From assembly GCA_030263375.1 (NCBI GenBank), contig SZOV01000007.1:1-58633 (forward strand): a stretch of 58,633 nucleotides of DNA, in the 5' to 3' direction. The position numbers and the translations under genes are program-made. This document shows positions 46,637 through 53,244 of the stretch, piece after piece. The notes under the pieces were generated by a model that was not told the origin of the DNA, searched no databases, and saw only the letters and a list, made by a program, of their open reading frames with translations. Each line of letters starts with the position of its first letter. Positions within the stretch are counted from its first letter, which is position 1. This stretch comes from Deltaproteobacteria bacterium PRO3. GTDB taxonomy: Bacteria > UBA10199 > DSSB01.

Positions 46637-47293
46637 ATGACCGTCCGCCCGGAATTGCTCGAAATTTTAGTATGCCCGCGCTGCCAGGGTAAGGTAAGCT
46701 ACGATCCTGGCAAACAGGGCCTTGTCTGCATGAAATGTGAGTTGCTCTACCCCGTGCAGGGTGACATTCCTATCATGCTGGAGGACGAGGCCTTTCCGAT
46801 TCGACAGGGAGGAGAATCCATGACGGCTGGCGGCAAGCGGACGGTGGCGGTTTTCGAGATCACCGAAGGCAAGAACAAGGGGCAGATCGTCAAGCTCCCC
46901 GAGGGCACCTGCAAGGCGATCGGCCGAAGCCTCGACGACATCAACAAAACCCAGGTGTTCAGCATGGACTTCACGATGTCGCTCGACGACTTCACCAAGA
47001 AGCTCATCATGAACTACATCGCCAAGAAGTCCCCCCAGGACAAGAAGGGGATGCAGGAGGCCACCACCGACAGCATCGGGAGCTTCAAGCGTCTGCCCGA
47101 CCTGGTGCTCGACGACCCGGCCATCTCGCGGCTTCATGCGATGATCTTCCACGACAGCAACGGCGCCGGGGTCCTCGACCTGGTCAGCAAGAACGGTACC
47201 TTCGTCAACGGCGAGGAGGTCGAGTCCAAGAGCCTCCAAAACGGCGATTTGGTCGAGGTCGGCGGCACCAAGATGGTATTTTCGTTCAAGTAG
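46637..47293 (+). CDS. Trm112-like zinc ribbon fused to an FHA domain
   Basis: 218 residues. Residues 1-48 are a Trm112/YcaR-like zinc ribbon with C13, C16, C31 and C34 (LVCPRC, LVCMKC, then LYPVQGDIPIML). Residues about 70-218 form an FHA domain: VFEITEGKNKGQIVKL, AIGRSLDDI, then AISRLHAMIFHD and DLVSKNGTFVNGEEV and NGDLVEVGGTKMVF. An insertion of about 60 residues (rich in Lys/Asp/Met) separates the GRS and SRLH elements. FHA domains bind phosphothreonine. The stop codon TAG is provided by a palindromic repeat. The combination is unusual; I do not know its function. Confidence 0.85.
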   Translation: MTVRPELLEILVCPRCQGKVSYDPGKQGLVCMKCELLYPVQGDIPIMLEDEAFPIRQGGESMTAGGKRTVAVFEITEGKNKGQIVKLPEGTCKAIGRSLDDINKTQVFSMDFTMSLDDFTKKLIMNYIAKKSPQDKKGMQEATTDSIGSFKRLPDLVLDDPAISRLHAMIFHDSNGAGVLDLVSKNGTFVNGEEVESKSLQNGDLVEVGGTKMVFSFK

Positions 47294-47396
47294 GGGCGAA
47301 CCTTGTGTTCGCCCTCCCCGAGGGCCTTTCTTTCCAGGCCCAGCGACATTTAATCTATAACAGCTTCAAAAAGGGCGAACACAAGGTTCACCCCCA
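47290..47396. repeat. Pair of type 2 palindromic elements after the Trm112-FHA gene
   Basis: The first copy (from 47290: GTAGGGGCGAAC, CTTGT, GTTCGCCC) starts at the gene's stop codon. The second (47370-47396: AGGGCGAAC, ACAAG, GTTCACCCCC) is inverted relative to it, so the two can pair with each other over more than 20 nt or each form its own hairpin. They sit between the gene end and the yicC start. Confidence 0.8.
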
Positions 47397-47461
47397 CATT
47401 GTTTTTGTTCGCTTGCTCCGGATCCCGCCTAAAGGTTAAATAGGCGAAACCAGGAGCAAAT

Positions 47462-48337
47462 ATGATCAAGAGCATGACCGGCTACGGCATCGTGCAAGGC
47501 AAGGTCGGCGGCCGGCGCGTCGTCATCGAGACCAAGAGCGTCAATCACAAATTCTGCGAGGTCAACCTTCGCCTCTCCCAGCGCTTCTCCGTCCTGGAGG
47601 GCAAGATCGCGGAGGCCGCCAAGTCCTTCTTTTCCCGGGGCCGCATCGACATCCTGGTCAAAGAGGAGGCGATCCAGCCCGGCGAGGGCAACGCCCGGAT
47701 CGACCTCGACCGACTCAAGGCCTACCACAAGAGCCTCAAAGCCGCGGCCCAGGCCCTCAAGCTTCCCGGAGACCTCCGGCTCGAGGCCCTGATCAACCTC
47801 CCGGATGTCCTCATCACCGAGGAGCCCCTCGATCTGGAGAGCCTGTGGCGCCAATTGGAGTCCCTGCTCAGGAAGTCCTTCGTGGCCCTCGAGAAGATGC
47901 GGCAAAAGGAAGGGCTCGCCATCGCGAAGTTCTTCCGCGACGAGTTGAAATTCCTGTCCGGAGAGGTGCAGGCCGTCGAGAAGATCGTCCCGGGCAACGT
48001 CGAACACCATCGCCAACAATTGAACGAGCGTGTTGCTCGGCTCGCCAGCGGCGTCGAGCTCGACCCGCAGCGCCTCGCGCAGGAGGTCGCGTATTTCGTC
48101 GACCGCACCGACATCTCCGAGGAGCTGCAGCGCCTGAAGCATCACATCGCCCATTTCGGCGAGATCCTGGACGAGCAGGGGCCCCTGGGGCGGAAGCTCG
48201 ATTTTCTTTTGCAAGAGATGAACCGCGAGGCCAACACGCTCAGCGCGAAGGCCCAGAGCGCCGAGATCTCCCAGAAGGTCGTCAACTGCAAGCACTGCCT
48301 GGAGAAGCTCCGCGAGCAGGTGCAGAACGTCGAGTGA
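47462..48337 (+). CDS. yicC: YicC/YloC-family endoribonuclease
   Basis: 291 residues. N-terminal MIKSMTGYGIVQGKVGGRR and SVNHKFCEVNLRLSQRF, and C-terminal EELQRLKHHIAHFGEIL, GRKLDFLLQEMNREANTLSAKAQSAEIS are diagnostic of the YicC family. E. coli YicC and its B. subtilis homologue YloC have endoribonuclease activity. It starts a cluster with gmk and rel, a common arrangement; rpoZ, often found between gmk and rel, is absent here. Confidence 0.93.
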   Translation: MIKSMTGYGIVQGKVGGRRVVIETKSVNHKFCEVNLRLSQRFSVLEGKIAEAAKSFFSRGRIDILVKEEAIQPGEGNARIDLDRLKAYHKSLKAAAQALKLPGDLRLEALINLPDVLITEEPLDLESLWRQLESLLRKSFVALEKMRQKEGLAIAKFFRDELKFLSGEVQAVEKIVPGNVEHHRQQLNERVARLASGVELDPQRLAQEVAYFVDRTDISEELQRLKHHIAHFGEILDEQGPLGRKLDFLLQEMNREANTLSAKAQSAEISQKVVNCKHCLEKLREQVQNVE

Positions 48338-48347
48338 GGCCCCGGTC

Positions 48348-48908
48348 ATGACGAAAAATCCCCGTCCCGCAAGGCTGTTCGTGGTCTCCGGCGCCTCCGG
48401 CACCGGGAAGACCACCCTGTGCCGCGACCTCGAGCGTGAGTTGGGGCTTTTCTTTTCGGTCAGCGCCACCACGCGTCCGCCGCGGCCCGGCGAGGCGGAC
48501 GGCCGGGACTACCATTTCATTTCCCGGGAAGAATTCGATAAGATGGCCGAGGCCGGGCAATTTCTCGAATGGGCGGGCGTCCACGGCCAGTTCTACGGTA
48601 CCCCGCGGGCGCCGGTCGAGGCCAGCCTGCGGGAAGGGCGGGACGTCCTGCTGGACCTGGACACCCAGGGGGCTCTGAACCTCAAGAAGATCGAGCCCAA
48701 GGCGGTGCTGATCTTCCTCATGCCCCCCTCGATCGAGGAGCTGCGCAAGCGACTGGAGAGCCGGGGCACGGACAGCCCCGAGACCATCGCCCGGCGCATC
48801 GCGCGGGCCGAGCACGAGATCGCCCAGAGCGTCCATTACGACCACGTGGTGGTCAACCGCGACCTCGCGGCGGCCAAGAAGGAGTTGAAGGCAATCTTAT
48901 CCGCATGA
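48348..48908 (+). CDS. gmk: Guanylate kinase
   Basis: 186 residues. P-loop GASGTGKTTL (residues about 16-25) and GMP-binding motifs SATTRPPRPGEADGRDYHFI and GQFLEWAGVHGQFYGTP. It phosphorylates GMP to GDP, a precursor for (p)ppGpp synthesis by the downstream Rel protein. The stop overlaps the rel start (ATGA). It is 10 nt after yicC. Confidence 0.96.
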   Translation: MTKNPRPARLFVVSGASGTGKTTLCRDLERELGLFFSVSATTRPPRPGEADGRDYHFISREEFDKMAEAGQFLEWAGVHGQFYGTPRAPVEASLREGRDVLLDLDTQGALNLKKIEPKAVLIFLMPPSIEELRKRLESRGTDSPETIARRIARAEHEIAQSVHYDHVVVNRDLAAAKKELKAILSA

Positions 48909-51061
48909 TCTCCCTGCAAGACATCCTGGCCTCGGTGCGTGGCTACAACCCCAAGGCCGACTTGAGCCTCATCGAGAAGGCTTATCGCTTTTCCGAAAAG
49001 GTCCACGAGGGGCAGAAGCGCGCCTCCGGCGAGCCTTACTTCATCCATCCCGTCGAGGTCGCCGCGATCCTGGCCGAGATGCAGCTCGACGCGGCCTCGA
49101 TCGCCGCGGGGCTCTTGCACGACACCGTCGAGGACACGCTGATCCCGATCGACGAAATCAAGAAAGAGTTCGGCCCCGAGATCTCGCTCTTGGTCGACGG
49201 CGTGACCAAGCTGAGCAAGATCAAGTTCTCGACCACCGAGGAAAAGCAGGCCGAAAATTTCCGCAAGATGATGTTGGCGATGGCCGTCGACATCCGCGTC
49301 ATCCTGATCAAGCTGGCCGACCGGCTGAACAACATGCGCACCCTTCATCACTTGAGCGTCGAGCGCCAGCTCAAGATCGCCAAGGAGACCGCCGAGATCT
49401 ACGCGCCCCTGGCCAACCGCCTCGGTATCCAGTGGATGAAGGTCGAGTTGGAGGATCTCTCGCTCAAGTACCTGAAGCCCGAGATCTACAATACGATCTA
49501 CCATCAGGTCGAGGTGGTGCGGAAGGAGCGCGAGGCTTACATGGCGCGCGTCCAGGAGCTGTTGGAGAAGAAGTTCTCCGAGTACGGCGTACAGGCCCAC
49601 ATTTACGGCCGGGTCAAGCACCTTTACAGTATCTACCGCAAGATGGAGAGCCAGAACATCGCCTTCGAGCAGGTGCACGACATCATGGCCTTCCGCATCA
49701 TCGTTGACAACATCCGGCAGTGCTACGAGGTCCTGGGCGTGCTGCACGAGCTGTGGAAGCCGGTGCCGGGTCGCTTCAAGGACTACATTGCGATGCCCAA
49801 GGTCAACAACTACCGCTCGCTGCACACCACGGTCATCTGCCTCGAGGGGCAGCGCGTCGAGTTTCAGATCCGCACCCAGGAGATGCACGAGATCGCCGAG
49901 AAGGGCATCGCGGCGCACTGGACCTACAAGGAAGACGGCTCGATCAGCCAAAACGACCAGAAGAAGTTCCAATGGCTGCGCGAGCTCTTGGACCTGCAAA
50001 AAGACCTGCAAGACCCGGCGGAATTTCTCGACACCGTCAAGCTCGACCTTTTCGCCACCGACGTCTACGTCTTCACCCCGAAGGGACAGCTCAAGGAGCT
50101 CCCCTACGGCTCGACGCCGGTGGACTTCGCATTCAGCATCCACAGCGATGTCGGCAAGCAGTGCGTCGGCGCCAAGGTCAACGACAAGATCGTGCCGCTC
50201 GACTACGTACTGAAGAGCGGGGATACGGTGCAGGTCCTGACCAAGCCCGGCTCGAAGCCGAACCGCGACTGGCTCAAATTCGTCAAGACCTCCCGGGCCA
50301 AGGCCAAGATCCGCCAGGAGATCCGTGACGAGCAGCGTGACCGGGCGCTCAGCCTGGGCAACGAGCTGTTGACCAACGAGATCGAGCGCCACGGGATCCA
50401 GGCGGGAAAGTATTTGAAGGACGACAAGCTCCTCGAGGTGGCGCGGGAGTTCCACCTCAAGAACGCCGAGTCCCTGATCGCCCAGATCGGATACGGCAAG
50501 ATCTCGCCGCACCACGTGGTCGTGAAATTGATTCCCGCCGAGCTGCTGATCAAGCCCGAGCCCAGCCCCGCCAAGACCGGCGTTTTGGGGGAGATCTTCC
50601 AAAAGGTGAAGAAGCGCTCGAAGAGCGCGATCACGGTGGGCGGCTTGAACGACGTCCTGGTCGCGATGGGCAAGTGCTGCAACCCGCTGCCGGGAGACAG
50701 CATCACCGGCTTCATCACGCGGGGAAGGGGCGTCACGGTGCACACCGTCGATTGTCCCAAGGTCCTCGCCACCGATCCCGACCGCCGGGTGGAGGTCAAC
50801 TGGGACGACGCCAGCGACTTGAGCCATCAGGCCAAGATCCGCGCGGTCAGCGTGGACCGGCCCGGCATCCTAGCCTCGATGACCAAGACGATCAGCAACC
50901 TGGGGGTGAACATCTCGCAGGCCAACATCCGGACGAGCAGCGACCTGAAGGCGATCAACATCTTCGTCCTCGACATCAAAAATAGGCAGCAGTTGTTGGA
51001 GGTCGTGCGGGCCTTGGAGACCCTGGCGGGGGTTATCTCGGTGGAGCAGATTCGGTCGTAG
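48905..51061 (+). CDS. rel: Bifunctional (p)ppGpp synthetase/hydrolase (Rel/SpoT)
   Basis: 718 residues. The HD hydrolase domain is intact (GEPYFIHPVEVAAILAEM, AGLLHDTVEDTLI, IKLADRLNNMRTLHHL). The synthetase domain has GRVKHLYSIYRKM, HDIMAFRIIVDN, NNYRSLHTTVICLEG and VEFQIRTQEMHEIAEKGIAAHW. TGS (DVYVFTPKGQLKELPYG) and zinc-finger/ACT-type C-terminal regions (CCNPLPGDSITGFITRGRG, VDRPGILASMTKTISNLGV) follow. It makes and degrades the alarmone in response to starvation. It is the second synthetase domain in this window besides the giant protein. Confidence 0.97.
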   Translation: MISLQDILASVRGYNPKADLSLIEKAYRFSEKVHEGQKRASGEPYFIHPVEVAAILAEMQLDAASIAAGLLHDTVEDTLIPIDEIKKEFGPEISLLVDGVTKLSKIKFSTTEEKQAENFRKMMLAMAVDIRVILIKLADRLNNMRTLHHLSVERQLKIAKETAEIYAPLANRLGIQWMKVELEDLSLKYLKPEIYNTIYHQVEVVRKEREAYMARVQELLEKKFSEYGVQAHIYGRVKHLYSIYRKMESQNIAFEQVHDIMAFRIIVDNIRQCYEVLGVLHELWKPVPGRFKDYIAMPKVNNYRSLHTTVICLEGQRVEFQIRTQEMHEIAEKGIAAHWTYKEDGSISQNDQKKFQWLRELLDLQKDLQDPAEFLDTVKLDLFATDVYVFTPKGQLKELPYGSTPVDFAFSIHSDVGKQCVGAKVNDKIVPLDYVLKSGDTVQVLTKPGSKPNRDWLKFVKTSRAKAKIRQEIRDEQRDRALSLGNELLTNEIERHGIQAGKYLKDDKLLEVAREFHLKNAESLIAQIGYGKISPHHVVVKLIPAELLIKPEPSPAKTGVLGEIFQKVKKRSKSAITVGGLNDVLVAMGKCCNPLPGDSITGFITRGRGVTVHTVDCPKVLATDPDRRVEVNWDDASDLSHQAKIRAVSVDRPGILASMTKTISNLGVNISQANIRTSSDLKAINIFVLDIKNRQQLLEVVRALETLAGVISVEQIRS

Positions 51062-51067
51062 TTCTAT

Positions 51068-51259
51068 CTACGCCGCCTTCGTCACCTTGCCGGAGCGGAT
51101 GCAACGCGTGCAAACGGTGATGTTCTGCACCTTGCCCTGGTAGAGCGCCCGGACCTTTTGCAGGTTGGGATGATTCTTGGTGTGCGACTTGTTGTTGGCA
51201 TGGCTGACGATGTTTCCAGCCTGGGCGGTCTTTTTGCAAAGGATACACATGCGCGGCAT
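51068..51259 (-). CDS. rpmB: 50S ribosomal protein L28
   Basis: 63 residues with the L28 pattern: RMCILCKKTAQAGNIVSHANNKSHTKNHPNL and VQNITVCTRCIRSGKVTKAA. Two CxxC pairs (CILC, CTRC) mark it as the zinc-containing (C+) version. It is convergent with rel (6 nt between the stops). Confidence 0.95.
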   Translation of the reverse strand: MPRMCILCKKTAQAGNIVSHANNKSHTKNHPNLQKVRALYQGKVQNITVCTRCIRSGKVTKAA

Positions 51260-51268
51260 AAGGACTCC

Positions 51269-51502
51269 TCAGTGCAGCATCCCCGAGACGTAGGGGAGCT
51301 CGGCTAACGATTCCATCGTGATCGACAGGTCGCGGCGCAGGCCTTCGACCTCCTCCTTCAACATCTGAACCTCGTGGCTCTGGCGCCGGTTGGTGACCAG
51401 GAGCTCGTCCATCTGCTTCAGGAGCGACTTCAGTAACACCTTGTTATCCTTGGTGTTTACCTTGGGGGCCTTGAAGGGCGCCCGTTTTGAAACTTTCTTC
51501 AT
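51269..51502 (-). CDS. Small coiled-coil protein of unknown function
   Basis: 77 residues from ATG 51502, with AAGG a few nt upstream; the longer ORF start at 51580 is unlikely. A basic N-terminus (MKKVSKRAPFKAPKVNTKDN) precedes a heptad-like coiled coil (LLKSLLKQMDELLVTNRRQS, EVQMLKEEVEGLRRDLSITM). No family recognised. It lies 9 nt upstream of rpmB, so the two are probably co-transcribed. Confidence 0.65.
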   Translation of the reverse strand: MKKVSKRAPFKAPKVNTKDNKVLLKSLLKQMDELLVTNRRQSHEVQMLKEEVEGLRRDLSITMESLAELPYVSGMLH

Positions 51503-51598
51503 AGGGACCTTGAACCTCAAAAATCGGGAGGCCGAGGCTCTATTGCAATCAGGGGCTTCCGTCAAGGTTATTCGACCCACGGGAGGCCCGCGGAGGCC

Positions 51599-52465
51599 CT
51601 AAAAGTACAGGTCCGCGGCCGTGAAGGCGAGGAAAAAGACGCTCAAGAGTCCGTTGGCGGTGAAGAAGGCCGCGTTGACCTTGGCCAGGTCGTCGCGGAT
51701 CGTCGCGTGTTCCCAGAGCAGGAAGGCGCCGCTTAGGCCCAATCCCGCCCAGTAAAAGCCCCCCAAGGCCTCCAGGAGCCCGTAGAGGACCAGGAGGGCG
51801 AGGAAGGTCGCATGACAGAGGGAAGAGAGCTTGAGGCTGCCTTTCAGGCCGAGGCGGACCGGCAGAGAGCGCAGGCCTTGTTCCCGGTCGAATTCCAGGT
51901 CCTGCAGGGCATAGAGCAGGTCGAAGCCGGCCACCCAAAGCAGGACGGCCGCGCCCAGGACGAGGGAGGGGATGGGGATTCTGCCTGTGGCGGCGATGGC
52001 CGCGCCGATGGGGGCCATCCCCAGGCAGAAGCCCAGGATGAGCTGGGTGAAGTCGGTGAAGCGCTTGGCCAAGGAGTAGAGAAACAAGGCCGCGAGGCAG
52101 AAAGGAGAAAGCCAAAAGGCCAGGGGGTTGATCCGCCAGGCCGCGAGGAGGAAGCCGGCGCTGGAGATCAGGATTAAAGCAATCACATAAGATTTAGAAA
52201 GTAAGCCGGCGGGAATATGTCGGTTTTTAGTGCGCGGATTTAAGGCGTCGAAGCGGGCGTCCGCCAGCCGGTTGAAGGCCATGGCAGCGGTGCGGGCGAG
52301 GACCACGCAGAGCACGACCCAGAGCAGGAGTGTCCAGGAGAAGCGGCCGCGCGAGGCGACCAGGAAGGCGGCCAGGGCGAAGGGGAGGGCGAAGAGGCTG
52401 TGGGAGAACTTCACCAGCTCGAGGGTGTAGCGGAATTTTTGTAGGATGTTGGCGTTTGTGGTCAT
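51599..52465 (-). CDS. UbiA-family prenyltransferase (UbiA/MqnP-like)
   Basis: 288 residues from ATG 52465; the longer ORF starts within a repeat and is rejected. The prenyl-diphosphate-binding motif is NRLADARFDALNPRTKNRHIPAG and the second Asp-rich motif is YALQDLEFDREQGLRSLP. About eight transmembrane helices. Family members attach a polyprenyl chain to 4-hydroxybenzoate or to an intermediate of the futalosine menaquinone route (MqnP). The adjacent ubiE-like gene supports quinone synthesis; which quinone cannot be decided here. Confidence 0.9.
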   Translation of the reverse strand: MTTNANILQKFRYTLELVKFSHSLFALPFALAAFLVASRGRFSWTLLLWVVLCVVLARTAAMAFNRLADARFDALNPRTKNRHIPAGLLSKSYVIALILISSAGFLLAAWRINPLAFWLSPFCLAALFLYSLAKRFTDFTQLILGFCLGMAPIGAAIAATGRIPIPSLVLGAAVLLWVAGFDLLYALQDLEFDREQGLRSLPVRLGLKGSLKLSSLCHATFLALLVLYGLLEALGGFYWAGLGLSGAFLLWEHATIRDDLAKVNAAFFTANGLLSVFFLAFTAADLYF

Positions 52466-52474
52466 GCGACGTTC

Positions 52475-52521
52475 GTAGGGGCCGTTCCCTCCTTCGGAGG
52501 ACAAGCGCGAACGGCCCCTAC
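52475..52521. repeat. Palindromic element type 1 between the ubiA-like and ubiE-like genes
   Basis: Arms GTAGGGGCCGTTC (52475-52487) and GAACGGCCCCTAC (52509-52521) enclose a 21-nt insert with its own small hairpin CCTCC/GGAGG. The TAG of the ubiE-like gene (52518-52520, minus strand) is the end of the right arm. Confidence 0.9.
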
Positions 52522-53201
52522 ACGGCCTCCGCGACGATGCGATGCGCGATGCCCCCGGAGAGCGGCAACACCTCCGGCCTCTGAAATCCGTGTTCCAGCA
52601 AGAGCCGCCCGTACTCCTCTACGCTGAGGAAGTGCTGGATCGAGTTCTGCAAATACTCATAAGCCTTCCGGTTCCGCGAGACGGCCCCGCCGATCCGGGG
52701 GAGGACGTACTTTCCATAAGTCTGATAGAAGAGCTTCGAGAAGAATCGTTCCGGCCGGAAAAACTCCAACACGACCAGCTTCCCGCCGGGTTTGAGCACC
52801 CGGCGGATCTCCCGGGCCGCCTCGGCGCGATGCTCGAGGTTGCGGATCCCGAAGGCGCAGAGGACGGCGTCGAAGGAGCCCGCGCCGAAGGGCAGGCGGT
52901 GCCCGTCGGCGCAGATGCGATGGGCCTTGGCCTTGCCGCGGACCTTGTCGCGTCCCTCTTCGAGCATGGCGACGGCGAAGTCGGCCGCGAAGACCTCGCT
53001 TTGGGGAAATTTTTGCAAAACCTTCTGGGTCAGGTCGAGGGTGCCGGCGCAGAGGTCGAGGACCCGCGCGGGCGTCGCCTTGCCCAGCGCGGCGACGGCC
53101 TTGTCCCGCCAGCGCTTGTCGACCGAGAGGCTCAGGAAGTGATTGAGAAAGTCGTAGCTCGGCGCGATCGAGGTGAAGAGTTCTTGGACTTCCTTGGACA
53201 T
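52518..53201 (-). CDS. ubiE: UbiE/MenG-type quinone methyltransferase
   Basis: 227 residues from ATG 53201, where MSKEVQELFTSIAPSYDFLNHFLSL begins the normal family N-terminus. SAM motif I VLDLCAGTLDLTQKVL, DGHRLPFGAGSFDAVLCAFGIRN and LKPGGKLVVLEFFRPE are conserved; KYVLPRIGGAVSRNRKAYEYL is the UbiE C-terminal motif. It C-methylates demethylmenaquinone and/or a ubiquinone precursor. The stop codon is supplied by a palindromic element. The promoter is leaderless-like. Confidence 0.92.
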   Translation of the reverse strand: MSKEVQELFTSIAPSYDFLNHFLSLSVDKRWRDKAVAALGKATPARVLDLCAGTLDLTQKVLQKFPQSEVFAADFAVAMLEEGRDKVRGKAKAHRICADGHRLPFGAGSFDAVLCAFGIRNLEHRAEAAREIRRVLKPGGKLVVLEFFRPERFFSKLFYQTYGKYVLPRIGGAVSRNRKAYEYLQNSIQHFLSVEEYGRLLLEHGFQRPEVLPLSGGIAHRIVAEAV

Positions 53202-53207
53202 GGGGGG

Positions 53208-53236
53208 CTTATAGTCAGCCGCGTTCCGAAAGTAAA
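53208..53236 (-). promoter_or_regulatory. Predicted promoter of the ubiE-like gene
   Basis: On the minus strand, TTTACT, a 17-nt spacer and TATAAG (53208-53213), ending 6 nt before the ATG. No Shine-Dalgarno lies between. Good hexamer matches make this the clearest leaderless candidate of the window. Confidence 0.5.
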
Positions 53237-53244
53237 TCGGGGAT

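Noticed and set aside
52207-52222. GGCGGGAATATGTCGG, similar to the arm of the 34.9 kb inverted repeat
   Set aside because: It encodes the conserved RHIPAG segment of the UbiA-like protein on the minus strand and has no partner arm.
52466-52504. N-terminal extension of the UbiA-like gene (MSSEGGNGPYERR)
   Set aside because: It is translated from a palindromic element; family members begin near MTTNANILQKFRYTLE.
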